Part shown: piece after piece, positions 43,334 through 51,842 of the stretch
How the letters are laid out: each line of letters opens with the position of its first letter
Position numbering within the stretch: position 1 is the stretch's first letter
Assembly (NCBI RefSeq): GCF_900102905.1
Contig: NZ_FNFV01000004.1
Span: 310,001-374,000, forward strand
DNA from: Meinhardsimonia xiamenensis
Lineage (GTDB): Bacteria; Pseudomonadota; Alphaproteobacteria; Rhodobacterales; Rhodobacteraceae
Length of the DNA: 64,000 nt
Direction: 5' to 3'
Program-made: the position numbers and the translations under genes
The notes under the pieces: model-generated
What the model was told of the DNA's origin: nothing
Database searches by the model: none
Seen by the model: only the letters and a program-made list of their open reading frames with translations

Positions 43334-44452
43334 TCACACCCGCATGGGCATGACGACATAGACGGCGCTCATGTCGTTGCCCTCCCGCATGACGGTGGGA
43401 TCTGCTGGCGAGTTGAACAGGAACACGGCATTCTCCCGGTCCACCTGCCCGGCGATCTCGAGGAGATACTTGGCATTGAAGCCGATCTCGAGGTGGTCGT
43501 CGGCATAAGCCACCGCAAGTTCCTCCTCCGCCGCGCCCGAATCGGGAGCGTTGACGCTGAGGAGAAGCCGGTCCTCGTCGAGGATCATCTTCACGGCGCG
43601 TGAGCGCTCCGAGGACACCGTTGCCACACGGTCCACGGCCTGGGCGAATTCGGCGGCGTCCACCTCCATGCGCCGGGGGTTGTTCACCGGAATCACGCGG
43701 CTGTAGTCGGGGAAGGTGCCGTCGATCACCTTCGAGGTCAGGGTGATCTCCGGCGTGGCGAAGCGCACCTTGGTCTCGCTCACCGACACCGCGATCTCGG
43801 CCTCGTCGTCGTCAAGGAGCTTGCGCAGCTGCTCCACCGTCTTCTTTGGCACGATCACGCCGGGCATGTCCTCCGCGCCCGGCGGCAGCGGCGCATCGAT
43901 CCGCGCGAGGCGATGCCCGTCGGTGGCCACGCAGCGCAGGACGCGGCCCGTCTCGCCGTCGGCCACATGCATGTAGACGCCGTTGAGGTAATAGCGTGTC
44001 TCCTCGGTGGAGATGGCAAAGCGGGACTTGTCGAAGAGGCGCCGCAGCACCGGGGCAGGCGCGGCGAAGTTGGAGCTGTATTCCGATGAGGCCATCACCG
44101 GAAAATCCTCCCTGGGCAGGGTGGCCAGCTGAAAGCGCGACCGGCCCGCCTCCACCGAAAGCCGTCCCGAGGCACCGTCGTCGGAAAGCTGCACCAGCGC
44201 ACCCTCGGGCAGCTTGCGCACGATCTCGTGCAGCGTCACCGCCGCCACCGTGGTCGCCCCCGGGCGCAGCACCTGTGCCGGCACCCGGTCGATCACCTCG
44301 ATGTCGAGGTCGGTGGCGCGGAAGCTTACCTGCTCGCCTTCCGCCTCGATCAGCACATTGGCCAGAATCGGGATGGTGTTGCGCCGCTCCACCACCGATT
44401 GCGCCTGCGCTACGGCGCGAAGAAGCGTGCCGCGCTCGATGCTGATCTTCAT
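43334..44452 (-). CDS. dnaN: DNA polymerase III beta subunit (sliding clamp)
   Basis: A 372-residue clamp with three repeated domains of about 120 residues. The start MKISIERGTLLRAVAQAQSV is canonical, as are RNTIPILANVLIEAE, RYYLNGVYMH with TDGHRLA-like ATDGHRLARIDAP, and the C-terminal VYVVMPMRV that closes the ligand-binding pocket. It lies 113 bp after dnaA on the same strand. Confidence 0.97.
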   Translation of the reverse strand: MKISIERGTLLRAVAQAQSVVERRNTIPILANVLIEAEGEQVSFRATDLDIEVIDRVPAQVLRPGATTVAAVTLHEIVRKLPEGALVQLSDDGASGRLSVEAGRSRFQLATLPREDFPVMASSEYSSNFAAPAPVLRRLFDKSRFAISTEETRYYLNGVYMHVADGETGRVLRCVATDGHRLARIDAPLPPGAEDMPGVIVPKKTVEQLRKLLDDDEAEIAVSVSETKVRFATPEITLTSKVIDGTFPDYSRVIPVNNPRRMEVDAAEFAQAVDRVATVSSERSRAVKMILDEDRLLLSVNAPDSGAAEEELAVAYADDHLEIGFNAKYLLEIAGQVDRENAVFLFNSPADPTVMREGNDMSAVYVVMPMRV

Positions 44453-44565
44453 GCCGCGGTTCCTCCAAGATGCCGGGGGCGGAAATCTATGCGATTTCCG
44501 CCCCGGCTCAAGCACTTTTCCAGATTGTCAGTCCAGTGCCTTCCGCCGTCAAGCGCGGCCGGCAC

Positions 44566-45954
44566 TCACCCCTCAAGCGCCCGGCGCAAAAGCTCCACGT
44601 CCTCCGCGAGCTGGCTGTCGGCAGCCATCAGCTCTTCGATACGGCGCACGCCATGCATCACCGTGGTATGGTCGCGCCCGCCGAAACGGCGGCCGATGTC
44701 GGGCAGGCTGCGCGAGGTGAGATGCTTGGCCAGATACATGGCCACCTGCCGCGGGCGGGCGATGGCGCGCACGCGCTTGGGGCCGATCATGTCCGAGAGG
44801 CGGATGTTGTAGTGTTCGGCCACCCGGCGCTGGATCTCCTCCACCGTCACCTTGCGGTCGGAGGCGCGCAGGATGTCGGTCAGGCACTCCTGCGCCAGCC
44901 CCAGCGTGATCTCGCGTCCCACCAGCGAGGCAAAGGCAAACAGGCGCATCAGGGCGCCCTCGAGGACGCGCACATTGGAGGTGATGCGGTGGGCGAGAAA
45001 CTCGAGCACGCCCTGGGCAAGCTGCAGCTCGGGATACTGGCGGCGGTAGGTCTCGGCCTTCTTCTGCAGAATCCCGAGCCTCAGTTCATAGTCGGCCGGA
45101 TGCAGATCAACCACCAGCCCGCACTGCAGGCGCGATCTGATCCGTTCCTCGAGATCCTTGATCTCTCCCGGCGCGCGGTCGGCGGAAATGACGATCTGCT
45201 TGTGCTGGTCCACGAGCGCGTTGAAGGTGTGGAAGAATTCCTCCTGAGTCGATTCCTTGCCGGCGATGAACTGAACATCGTCCACCATCAGCACATCGAC
45301 CGAGCGGAACAGCTGCTTGAAGTCGATCATCTGCTGCTCGCGTAGGGCGCGGATGAACCGGTACATGAACTGCTCCGCCGAAAGATAGAGCACCGTCATC
45401 TCCGGCCGCCGTGTCCTGAGCTCATGGGCGATGGCGTGCATCAGATGCGTCTTGCCAAGACCCACCCCGCCGTAAAGGAACAGCGGGTTGAAGGTCACCT
45501 CACGCCCCTCGGCCACGCGCCGGGCAGCGGCGTGCGCAAGCTGGTTCGGCTTTCCGACCACGAAGCTGTCGAAGGTGAAGCGCGGATCGAGCGGAGCGCC
45601 GGGCATGTCGTCATCCCACCCCGCCGCCGCCCCGCGCTGGGTCTCGGCGGCGTCGGCGGGCGCGCATGACGCCGCCGATGTCTTGCCGGCCGCGGGCTGA
45701 GGATCACGCCGCAGTGCCGCGACGCGATATTCAAGCCGTCCCACCTCCACGCCCGCGGCGCGCAGTTCCGCCAGAATCTGCTCGCCGAAATTGCGCTGCA
45801 CCCAATCGCCAAGAAACCTTGTGGGCGCGGCGAGAACCGCGCGCCCCTCGGAGATTTCCAGAAGCTTCAGCGGCTCGATCCAGGTGGTGTAGTTGTTCTG
45901 CCCGATCTTCTTGCGAAGCGCTTCGCTTGCCGTCCCCCAGGTGTCTTCTTGCAT
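44566..45954 (-). CDS. dnaA: Chromosomal replication initiator protein DnaA
   Basis: A 462-residue initiator. Domain I starts EDTWGTASEALRKKIGQNNY, domain II is a Pro/Ala-rich linker (about 90-130), the AAA+ domain has Walker A LYGGVGLGKTHLMHAI and Walker B VDVLMVDDVQFIAGKESTQE, and domain IV ends with the DNA-binding GRRFGGRDHTTVMHGVRRIE. The ATG at 45954 gives the family start; open frame continues 124 codons upstream but with no resemblance to DnaA. dnaN and recF follow. Confidence 0.96.
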   Translation of the reverse strand: MQEDTWGTASEALRKKIGQNNYTTWIEPLKLLEISEGRAVLAAPTRFLGDWVQRNFGEQILAELRAAGVEVGRLEYRVAALRRDPQPAAGKTSAASCAPADAAETQRGAAAGWDDDMPGAPLDPRFTFDSFVVGKPNQLAHAAARRVAEGREVTFNPLFLYGGVGLGKTHLMHAIAHELRTRRPEMTVLYLSAEQFMYRFIRALREQQMIDFKQLFRSVDVLMVDDVQFIAGKESTQEEFFHTFNALVDQHKQIVISADRAPGEIKDLEERIRSRLQCGLVVDLHPADYELRLGILQKKAETYRRQYPELQLAQGVLEFLAHRITSNVRVLEGALMRLFAFASLVGREITLGLAQECLTDILRASDRKVTVEEIQRRVAEHYNIRLSDMIGPKRVRAIARPRQVAMYLAKHLTSRSLPDIGRRFGGRDHTTVMHGVRRIEELMAADSQLAEDVELLRRALEG

Positions 45955-46471
45955 TTCCTGTCCACCGAAGCTCACGAACCCGTCCCCGAACGACGCCAAC
46001 CGGCGTGCGACCCCGAGGGAGCTCTTGAGCCGCCCCGCTCGGAATCCGCGTCCAGTTTCGCTGCCTGAGGCGCCATCCGGCGCCGAGGCCGGAGTCTCAC
46101 GGCAACAGCCCGGCGATGCATTTACGAATGCTGCAGGGTCACCCGCGAGTACGCACCGCCATGAACTGCCCGGGGAGACATCCAGACCAGGGCCTCGCCG
46201 CCCGTTGTCTGTCGGTCGCCAGGTGTTGCCCACCCGAACTGGTCGTGTCACACGGCACAGATCCAACGGGCCGAACCCGCAAGGCCTGGCCGGCAACATC
46301 ACCGAGTCAGCGCTGTGTCCCCCCAAGGACGAACTGAATCGCAGGCATTAGGTAGCAACGGCTTCAAGAGCTGCGCAATCGAACAAAGTTCTTGACGCGA
46401 TCTTTGCAGAAGCGACTCGCGACAAGCCCTTGATGCGCGGAAACGGCGCTGCGCAGTTGCAACACCGGTGA
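45955..46471. other. Non-coding leader between rpsT and dnaA
   Basis: About 517 bp without a convincing gene. By read-through inspection there is no TTATCCACA-type DnaA box cluster and no AT-rich unwinding element, so this is probably the dnaA promoter and leader rather than oriC. The AT-richest part (46330-46450), just upstream of the last 370 bp, is the likeliest promoter location. Confidence 0.5.
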
Positions 46472-46500
46472 TGAAAAAGACGCGCCCACCTGGGCGCGCC
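46472..46500 (-). terminator. Rho-independent terminator of rpsT
   Basis: On the minus strand, CGCGCCC (46492-46498), loop AGGT and GGGCGCG (46481-46487) form a 7 bp stem followed by TCTTTTTCAT (the complement of 46471-46480). It lies 61 bp beyond the rpsT stop and separates rpsT from dnaA. A second hairpin (CCGGGG/CCCCGG) lies between it and the gene. Confidence 0.8.
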
Positions 46501-46560
46501 TGTCTCGTGTCGTCCCGATTCGTTCCGGGGAATACCCCGGCAGCCAGGCTCCGCGCCGGC

Positions 46561-46830
46561 TCAGGCCTGCGAGAGCGCCTTCACCCGGGCGGCGAGGCGC
46601 GACATCTTCCGTGCCGCGGTATTCTTGTGCAGGACGCCCTTCGTCACACCGCGCATCAGCTCCGGCTGAGCGGCGCGAAGCGCGGCCTTTGCGGCCTCGG
46701 CATCACCCGAAGCGATTGCCTCTTCGACCTTGCGCAGGAAGGTGCGAATCCGCGAACGGCGGGCCTTGTTGATGGCATAACGGCGCTGATTCTGACGCGC
46801 GCGCTTCTTGGCTTGAGGCGTGTTGGCCAT
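46561..46830 (-). CDS. rpsT: 30S ribosomal protein S20
   Basis: An 89-residue basic ribosomal protein. [36 protein letters not shown] and [19 protein letters not shown] are the S20 signature; it binds 16S rRNA and helps 30S assembly. The ATG at 46830 is preceded by a GGGAAAGGGAAAC-type site. Location just upstream of dnaA is typical for alphaproteobacteria. A clear terminator follows. Confidence 0.97.
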   Translation of the reverse strand: MANTPQAKKRARQNQRRYAINKARRSRIRTFLRKVEEAIASGDAEAAKAALRAAQPELMRGVTKGVLHKNTAARKMSRLAARVKALSQA

Positions 46831-46985
46831 GTCTGTTTCCCTTTCCCGGGCTCGTCTTTTCACATCCCGCGCGAACGAGACCCTGCCGGGAAAGCATCGG
46901 CAACTCCGGCCAGAGCGGGCCTCACGCGCATGTCACAGTGGCGGCGGATACGCCGAATCGGTCACGATGGCAACAGCGATCGCGT

Positions 46986-47762
46986 TCAGCGGTCGCGGAA
47001 CTGGGGCTGGCGCTTCTCGAGGAAGGCGGCCATGCCCTCGCGCTGGTCCTCGGTGGCGAAGAGCGAATAGAACAGCCGCCGCTCGAACAGCACGCCCTCC
47101 GAAAGCGAGGTCTCGAAACTGCGGTTCACCGCTTCCTTCACAGCCATCGCGGTGAGCATCGACTTCTCGGCGATCTTCTGGGCCGCGGCCAACGCCTCTT
47201 CCATCAGCTTCTTGGCGGGCACCACGCGGCTGACGAGGCCCGCGCGCTCGGCTTCCTCGGCATCCATGAAGCGGCCGGTCAGGTGCATGTCCATCGATTT
47301 CGACTTGCCCACCGCGCGCGTAAGCCGCTGCGTGCCCCCGATGCCGGCCACCACGCCGAGATTGATCTCGGGCTGGCCGAACTTGGCGTTGTCCGCGGCA
47401 ATGATGAAGTCGCACATCATCGCCAGCTCGCAGCCGCCGCCAAGCGCGTAACCTGCCACCGCGGCAATGATCGGCTTGCGGCAGTTCTCGATCGCCTGCG
47501 CTTCGCGGGCGAAGAAGTTCGAGCTGAACATGTCCACGAAGCTCTTTTCCGCCATCTCCTTGATGTCGGCGCCGGCGGCAAAGGCCTTCTCGTTTCCGGT
47601 GATGACGATGACGCGCACGCGCTCGTTGGCGTCGGCCTCGGTCACGGCCTGGGCGAGCTCGCCCAGAAGCTCGCTGTTGAGCGCATTCAGAGCCTCTGGC
47701 CGGTTGAGCTTGATGAGAGCGACGTGGTCTTCGATCTCGACGATGATCGTCTTGTAGGCCAT
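46986..47762 (-). CDS. Enoyl-CoA hydratase
   Basis: A 258-residue crotonase-family enzyme that hydrates 2-enoyl-CoA to 3-hydroxyacyl-CoA. [17 protein letters not shown] forms the oxyanion-hole loop, and [20 protein letters not shown] and [20 protein letters not shown] carry the two catalytic Glu residues. Full-length with a canonical [10 protein letters not shown] start at 47762. Similar proteins in Rhodobacterales are FadB1-type or short-chain (crotonase) hydratases; chain-length preference is not predictable. It lies upstream of rpsT on the same strand. Confidence 0.93.
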   Translation of the reverse strand: MAYKTIIVEIEDHVALIKLNRPEALNALNSELLGELAQAVTEADANERVRVIVITGNEKAFAAGADIKEMAEKSFVDMFSSNFFAREAQAIENCRKPIIAAVAGYALGGGCELAMMCDFIIAADNAKFGQPEINLGVVAGIGGTQRLTRAVGKSKSMDMHLTGRFMDAEEAERAGLVSRVVPAKKLMEEALAAAQKIAEKSMLTAMAVKEAVNRSFETSLSEGVLFERRLFYSLFATEDQREGMAAFLEKRQPQFRDR

Positions 47763-47837
47763 GAGCCTGCCTGTGATGGTTCCCCGTCCGGCGCATTCCA
47801 TACCGATCGTGGGCCGCGTTTCAACCCGTCTGTGGCG

Positions 47838-48689
47838 CTAACGCTGGCAGGCGGGACAATGGAAACTCGACCGGCCCGACTGCACCACGCGGCGGATCAT
47901 GCCGCTGCAGCCGGGGGTGGGGCAGGGGGCGCCTTCGCGGCCGTAGACGCGGAAATCATGCTGAAAATAACCCATTTCGCCGCTCGTCTGCCGGTGGTCA
48001 CGCAGGCTCGAGCCGCCTGCCGCGATGGCCTCTGACAGCACCTCGCGAATGGCGCTGACGAGCCGCTCGAGGCGGACCGCGGAAATCCGCCCTGCCGCGC
48101 GCAGGGGCGAGATTTGCGCCCTGTGCAGCGCCTCGCAGACGTAGATGTTGCCGAGACCGGCAACGATTCGCTGGTCGAGAAGCACGGCCTTGATCGGCAT
48201 CCGGCGACCAGCAAGACGCTCCCGCAGCCACGCCGCCGAAAAGCCGTTGCCCAAGGGTTCGGGACCCAGATCGCGCAACAGCCGGTGCGCCGCTTCCTGC
48301 CCCGTGGGAAAAAGATCCATCGCGCCGAAGCGGCGGGCGTCGTTGAAGGTGATGCGCGCGCCGGCCTCGGTGTCGATGACCACGTGATCATGGCGGTCGG
48401 GGGTGGCTCGCTCATGCGCAAAAAGCCCCGGTGCGCGGCCCGAGATCAGCATCCGCCCCGACATGCCAAGGTGGATGAGCAGCGTCTCCTCCGAATCGAG
48501 GTCGGCAAGGATGTATTTGGCCCGCCGGCGCAACAAGCGCACGCGCCGCCCGGTGAGCCGCGCGGCCATGTCTGGCGGAAACGGCCAGCGCAGCCCCTCC
48601 CGCCTGAGCTCGACCCGCGCGATCACCGCGCCCTCGAGCACGGGCACAAGCCCGCGCCGCACCGTCTCGACCTCCGGCAGTTCCGGCAT
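47838..48689 (-). CDS. mutM: Formamidopyrimidine-DNA glycosylase
   Basis: A 283-residue base-excision enzyme that removes 8-oxoguanine and cleaves the abasic site. The catalytic N-terminal [14 protein letters not shown] (Pro2, Glu3), [12 protein letters not shown], the helix-two-turn-helix region ([20 protein letters not shown]) and the C-terminal zinc finger ([12 protein letters not shown] and FHCPACQR) are all present. It is divergent from ubiE. Confidence 0.96.
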   Translation of the reverse strand: MPELPEVETVRRGLVPVLEGAVIARVELRREGLRWPFPPDMAARLTGRRVRLLRRRAKYILADLDSEETLLIHLGMSGRMLISGRAPGLFAHERATPDRHDHVVIDTEAGARITFNDARRFGAMDLFPTGQEAAHRLLRDLGPEPLGNGFSAAWLRERLAGRRMPIKAVLLDQRIVAGLGNIYVCEALHRAQISPLRAAGRISAVRLERLVSAIREVLSEAIAAGGSSLRDHRQTSGEMGYFQHDFRVYGREGAPCPTPGCSGMIRRVVQSGRSSFHCPACQR

Positions 48690-48706
48690 TGCTTCCCTTC
48701 ACCACA

Positions 48707-48734
48707 TTGCGGCCGCGCCCGCGCGCCCTATAAG
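48707..48734 (+). promoter_or_regulatory. Candidate sigma-70-type promoter of ubiE-ubiB
   Basis: TTGCGG (48707-48712) and TATAAG (48729-48734) are separated by 16 bp in the 77 bp divergent gap between mutM and ubiE, 32 bp upstream of the ubiE ATG. TATAAG is a near-consensus -10. AAGGAGGGG overlaps it. Confidence 0.45.
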
Positions 48735-48766
48735 GAGGGGCAGATTTCCCCGCGCGGCAAGGGCAG

Positions 48767-49519
48767 ATGGACGAGAACGGCCAGAAGACCACCCATTTCG
48801 GATTCCAGACGGTGCCGGAGGAGGAGAAGGCCCGGCGCGTGCATGGCGTCTTTTCCTCGGTCGCCTCGCGCTATGACGTGATGAACGACCTGATGTCGGC
48901 GGGCATCCACCGGCTGTGGAAGGATGCGATGATGGACTGGCTCGCGCCCCGGCCCGGCCAGCGCCTGCTCGATGTGGCCGGGGGCACGGGCGACATCGCC
49001 TTTCGCTTCCTGCGCCGGGCGCCGGGGGCGAGCGCGGTCGTCCTCGACATGACCGAATCGATGCTTGCCGAGGGGCGCAAGCGCGCCGATGCCGAGAAGC
49101 TCGGCGACCGGCTCGACTGGGTGGTGGGCGACGCGATGGCGCTGCCCTTTCCCGACGCGAGCTTCGACGTCTACACCATCAGCTTCGGCATCCGTAACGT
49201 CACCCGCCCCGAGGTGGCGCTCGCCGAGGCCTTCCGCGTGCTGCGCCGGGGCGGACGGCTGATGGTGCTGGAATTCTCGCAGCTGCCCAACCCGGGGCTG
49301 CAGTGGCTCTATGACCGCTACTCCTTCAACGTCATCCCGGTCATGGGCCAGATCGTTGCCGGCGACCGGGCCAGCTACCAGTATCTGGTCGAGTCCATCC
49401 GCCGTTTTCCCGATCAGGAGACGTTCAAGGGCATGATCGAGGCCGCGGGCTTCGAGAACGTCGCCTACCGCAACCTCACCATGGGCGTCGCTGCCCTGCA
49501 TTCGGGCTGGAAGCTCTGA
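48767..49519 (+). CDS. ubiE: Demethylmenaquinone / 2-methoxy-6-polyprenyl-1,4-benzoquinol methyltransferase
   Basis: A 250-residue SAM-dependent C-methyltransferase of ubiquinone synthesis. The UbiE signatures [36 protein letters not shown] (motif I), [20 protein letters not shown] and [17 protein letters not shown] are present. ubiB follows 3 bp later, giving a ubiE-ubiB operon. Rhodobacterales normally use ubiquinone, so the ubiquinone step is the expected role. Confidence 0.96.
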   Translation: MDENGQKTTHFGFQTVPEEEKARRVHGVFSSVASRYDVMNDLMSAGIHRLWKDAMMDWLAPRPGQRLLDVAGGTGDIAFRFLRRAPGASAVVLDMTESMLAEGRKRADAEKLGDRLDWVVGDAMALPFPDASFDVYTISFGIRNVTRPEVALAEAFRVLRRGGRLMVLEFSQLPNPGLQWLYDRYSFNVIPVMGQIVAGDRASYQYLVESIRRFPDQETFKGMIEAAGFENVAYRNLTMGVAALHSGWKL

Positions 49520-49522
49520 GCG

Positions 49523-51052
49523 ATGCGCGGGCCGCACAACATCTGGCGTCTGGTGCGCACGGGCGCCACATTCGAGCGCACCGGCGCCATGCGAGAGGTG
49601 CTCGATGCGCTCGACGCGCCACCGGCGCTGAGAATCGGCGCGCGGGTGCTCGGCTGGCCCTTCGCCTGGCTCGGAATGCGCGGTGATCCGGCACTGCCGC
49701 CACTGACCCGCGCGCTGACCGTGCTCGGCCCGGCCTATGTCAAGTTCGGGCAGATCCTGTCCACCCGGCCGGATGTCGTCGGCGACAGGCTGGCGCGCGA
49801 GCTGCGCGTTCTGCAGGACCAGTTGCCGCCCTTTCCCACCGAGGAGGCCAAGCGCGTGGTCGAGGAAGAGCTCGGCCGGCCGGTGGCAGAACTTTTCTCC
49901 GAGTTCAGCGAGCCGGTGGCGGCGGCCTCCATCGCGCAGGTTCATCGTGCCCGGCTTGCCGAGGACGGGCGCGAGGTGGCGGTGAAGGTGTTGCGCCCCG
50001 GAATCGAACGGGCATTCCGCAAGGACATCGACGCCTTCTATTTCGCCGCCTCGTTGATCGAGCTGCTGTCGCCCGCGTCGCGACGCCTCCGCCCCTCCGA
50101 CGTGGTCGCCCATTTCGAGGGTGTCGTGAACGGCGAACTCGACCTGCGGATGGAGTCTGCGGGGGCAGCCGAGTTCGCCGCCACCACCGCGCCTGATGCC
50201 GGCTTCGTGGTGCCGAAGGTTGAATGGTTTCTCTCGTCCCGGCGGGTCATGACCCTGGGCTGGGCCGAGGGCGTGCCGCTCGGCGAGATCGAGGCGCTGC
50301 GGGCTGCAGGCCATGATCCCGAGGCATTGGGCGAGCGGGTTCTCGAGCTGTTCCTGCGCCATGCGCTGCGCGACGGCTACTTCCACGCCGACCTGCACCA
50401 GGGAAATCTCAAGGTCGCGCCGAACGGTGACATCGTGGCGATGGATTTCGGCATCATGGGGCGGCTCGACGCCTACACCCGTCGCGTCTATGCAGAAATC
50501 CTCTACGGATTCATCCGGCGTGATTACCGGCGCGTGGCGGAGGTGCATTTCGAAGCCGGCTACGTGCCCGCCGATCAGGACATCGACGAGTTCGCCCGTG
50601 CCTTGCGCTCGGTAGGTGAACCGATTTTCGGGCTCGAGGCATCGAAAGTCTCGATGGGCCGGCTGCTTGCCCATCTTTTCGAGGTCACCGAGCGCTTCGG
50701 AATGCAGACCCGCACCGAACTCATCCTGCTGCAGCGCACCATGGTCGTCGTCGAGGGCGTGGCCCGAAGCCTCAACCCGCAGATCAACATCTGGCGTGTG
50801 GCACAACCCATTGTGGAAGAATACATCCGCGAGAACATCGGCCCGCGCGCCATGGCGCGCGACCTGCTGCGCACCGCGCAAGTCCTGTCGCGTTTCGGCC
50901 CGAAACTGCCCGAGCTCGCCGAGGCGGCCCTCATCCGCGGGGTCATGCCCGAGCGCAAGGCGCCGCGCCGCGAGCGGTGGCGGTCGCTGGGGCTTGTGGG
51001 GCTTGGCGCGGGCCTCACGGCTCTTGGCGTCTGGCTCGGAACGCTGCTGTGA
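49523..51052 (+). CDS. ubiB: Ubiquinone biosynthesis kinase-like protein UbiB
   Basis: A 509-residue ADCK/UbiB-family atypical kinase. The KxGQ motif lies in GPAYVKFGQILSTRPDVV (near residue 75), followed by the Ala-rich loop AAASIAQVHRARL, the ATP-binding Lys in VAVKVLRPG, HADLHQGNLKV and the metal-binding DFGIMGRL. A C-terminal transmembrane helix (GLVGLGAGLTALGVWLGTLL) anchors it to the membrane. It is needed for the ring-modification steps of ubiquinone synthesis. Confidence 0.95.
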   Translation: MRGPHNIWRLVRTGATFERTGAMREVLDALDAPPALRIGARVLGWPFAWLGMRGDPALPPLTRALTVLGPAYVKFGQILSTRPDVVGDRLARELRVLQDQLPPFPTEEAKRVVEEELGRPVAELFSEFSEPVAAASIAQVHRARLAEDGREVAVKVLRPGIERAFRKDIDAFYFAASLIELLSPASRRLRPSDVVAHFEGVVNGELDLRMESAGAAEFAATTAPDAGFVVPKVEWFLSSRRVMTLGWAEGVPLGEIEALRAAGHDPEALGERVLELFLRHALRDGYFHADLHQGNLKVAPNGDIVAMDFGIMGRLDAYTRRVYAEILYGFIRRDYRRVAEVHFEAGYVPADQDIDEFARALRSVGEPIFGLEASKVSMGRLLAHLFEVTERFGMQTRTELILLQRTMVVVEGVARSLNPQINIWRVAQPIVEEYIRENIGPRAMARDLLRTAQVLSRFGPKLPELAEAALIRGVMPERKAPRRERWRSLGLVGLGAGLTALGVWLGTLL

Positions 51053-51090
51053 GAAGGAGCGGGGGGGCTTATCCGGCGCCTCACGAGCGC

Positions 51091-51783
51091 TCATGAGCCT
51101 TCGGGCGCTCTTACCGCCGTGACCTCTTCCGCCGAGATGCTGCCGCCGCCGCGCGTGACGAGAACGATGCCCTCCTCCTCGCGGCGGGCTTCGATGATGC
51201 GGTGATAGGTCTCGACGGGTGTGACTGCGGCGAGTTCCTCGCCCTTGTAGCTTTCGAGTTCGAAGCTGTAGACACCGGGCGGCAGCGGCGCGCCGTTCTC
51301 GTCAACCCCGGCCCAGATGATCTGCTCGTCACCGGGAGGAACGTGCAGGCGCTGGACTTCCCGTTCTGCCGCGTCGCGCACCACCAGCACCGCGCTGTCG
51401 GCGCCGGCGGCAGCTTCGCCAAAGAGCGTCAGGGGTGCGCCATCGAAGGCCGTCGCCCCGACCGCGCGCACGTCCATGCCGATCCACCTGGACAGGTTTT
51501 GCGGCGCGGCCTGATCGAGCGCCGCGGCAATCCCCTGAAGCAGATCGTTGGTCAGCACCTGCTGCTCCACGCCGGAGAAGGTCGCAAGCTGCACCGCCAG
51601 GTCCTCCGAAGCGATCGGGTTAAGCGGATCCTGATTCTCCATCTGGGTCGTCAGCATCTTCAGGAATGTCTCGAAATCGGAAGTGATCGCGGTGGCGCCT
51701 TTCGTCCTCGCGTCCGATCTGGCGTCGCTGGTCCCGGCCGAGGGAGCCGATTGCGCGCCCAGGGTCGTGGGTGCCATGTCCAT
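51091..51783 (-). CDS. flgD: Flagellar hook capping protein FlgD
   Basis: A 230-residue scaffold that caps the growing hook. The conserved N-terminal DFETFLKMLTTQMENQDPLN and SEDLAVQLATFSGVEQQVL (near residues 37-75) precede an Ig-like FlgD domain. The ATG at 51783 follows an AGGAGGTG ribosome-binding sequence. It follows fliK on the same strand, and the two are a hook-length and hook-assembly pair. Confidence 0.92.
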   Translation of the reverse strand: MDMAPTTLGAQSAPSAGTSDARSDARTKGATAITSDFETFLKMLTTQMENQDPLNPIASEDLAVQLATFSGVEQQVLTNDLLQGIAAALDQAAPQNLSRWIGMDVRAVGATAFDGAPLTLFGEAAAGADSAVLVVRDAAEREVQRLHVPPGDEQIIWAGVDENGAPLPPGVYSFELESYKGEELAAVTPVETYHRIIEARREEEGIVLVTRGGGSISAEEVTAVRAPEGS

Positions 51784-51842
51784 TGCCGTCCATCACCTCC
51801 TGTCCGTTGAACGCTGGCCCCGGCCTTGTCGCTGCGCCAGTC

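Noticed and set aside
45955-46326. 124-codon in-frame N-terminal extension of dnaA
   Set aside because: DnaA conservation begins at MQEDTWG; the extension resembles translated non-coding high-GC sequence.
45955-46560. Chromosomal origin next to dnaA
   Set aside because: No DnaA box cluster or AT-rich unwinding region is visible by eye; alphaproteobacterial origins often lie elsewhere.
48728-51094. 788-codon minus-strand open frame opposite ubiE and ubiB
   Set aside because: Antisense to both ubi genes, with no family features.
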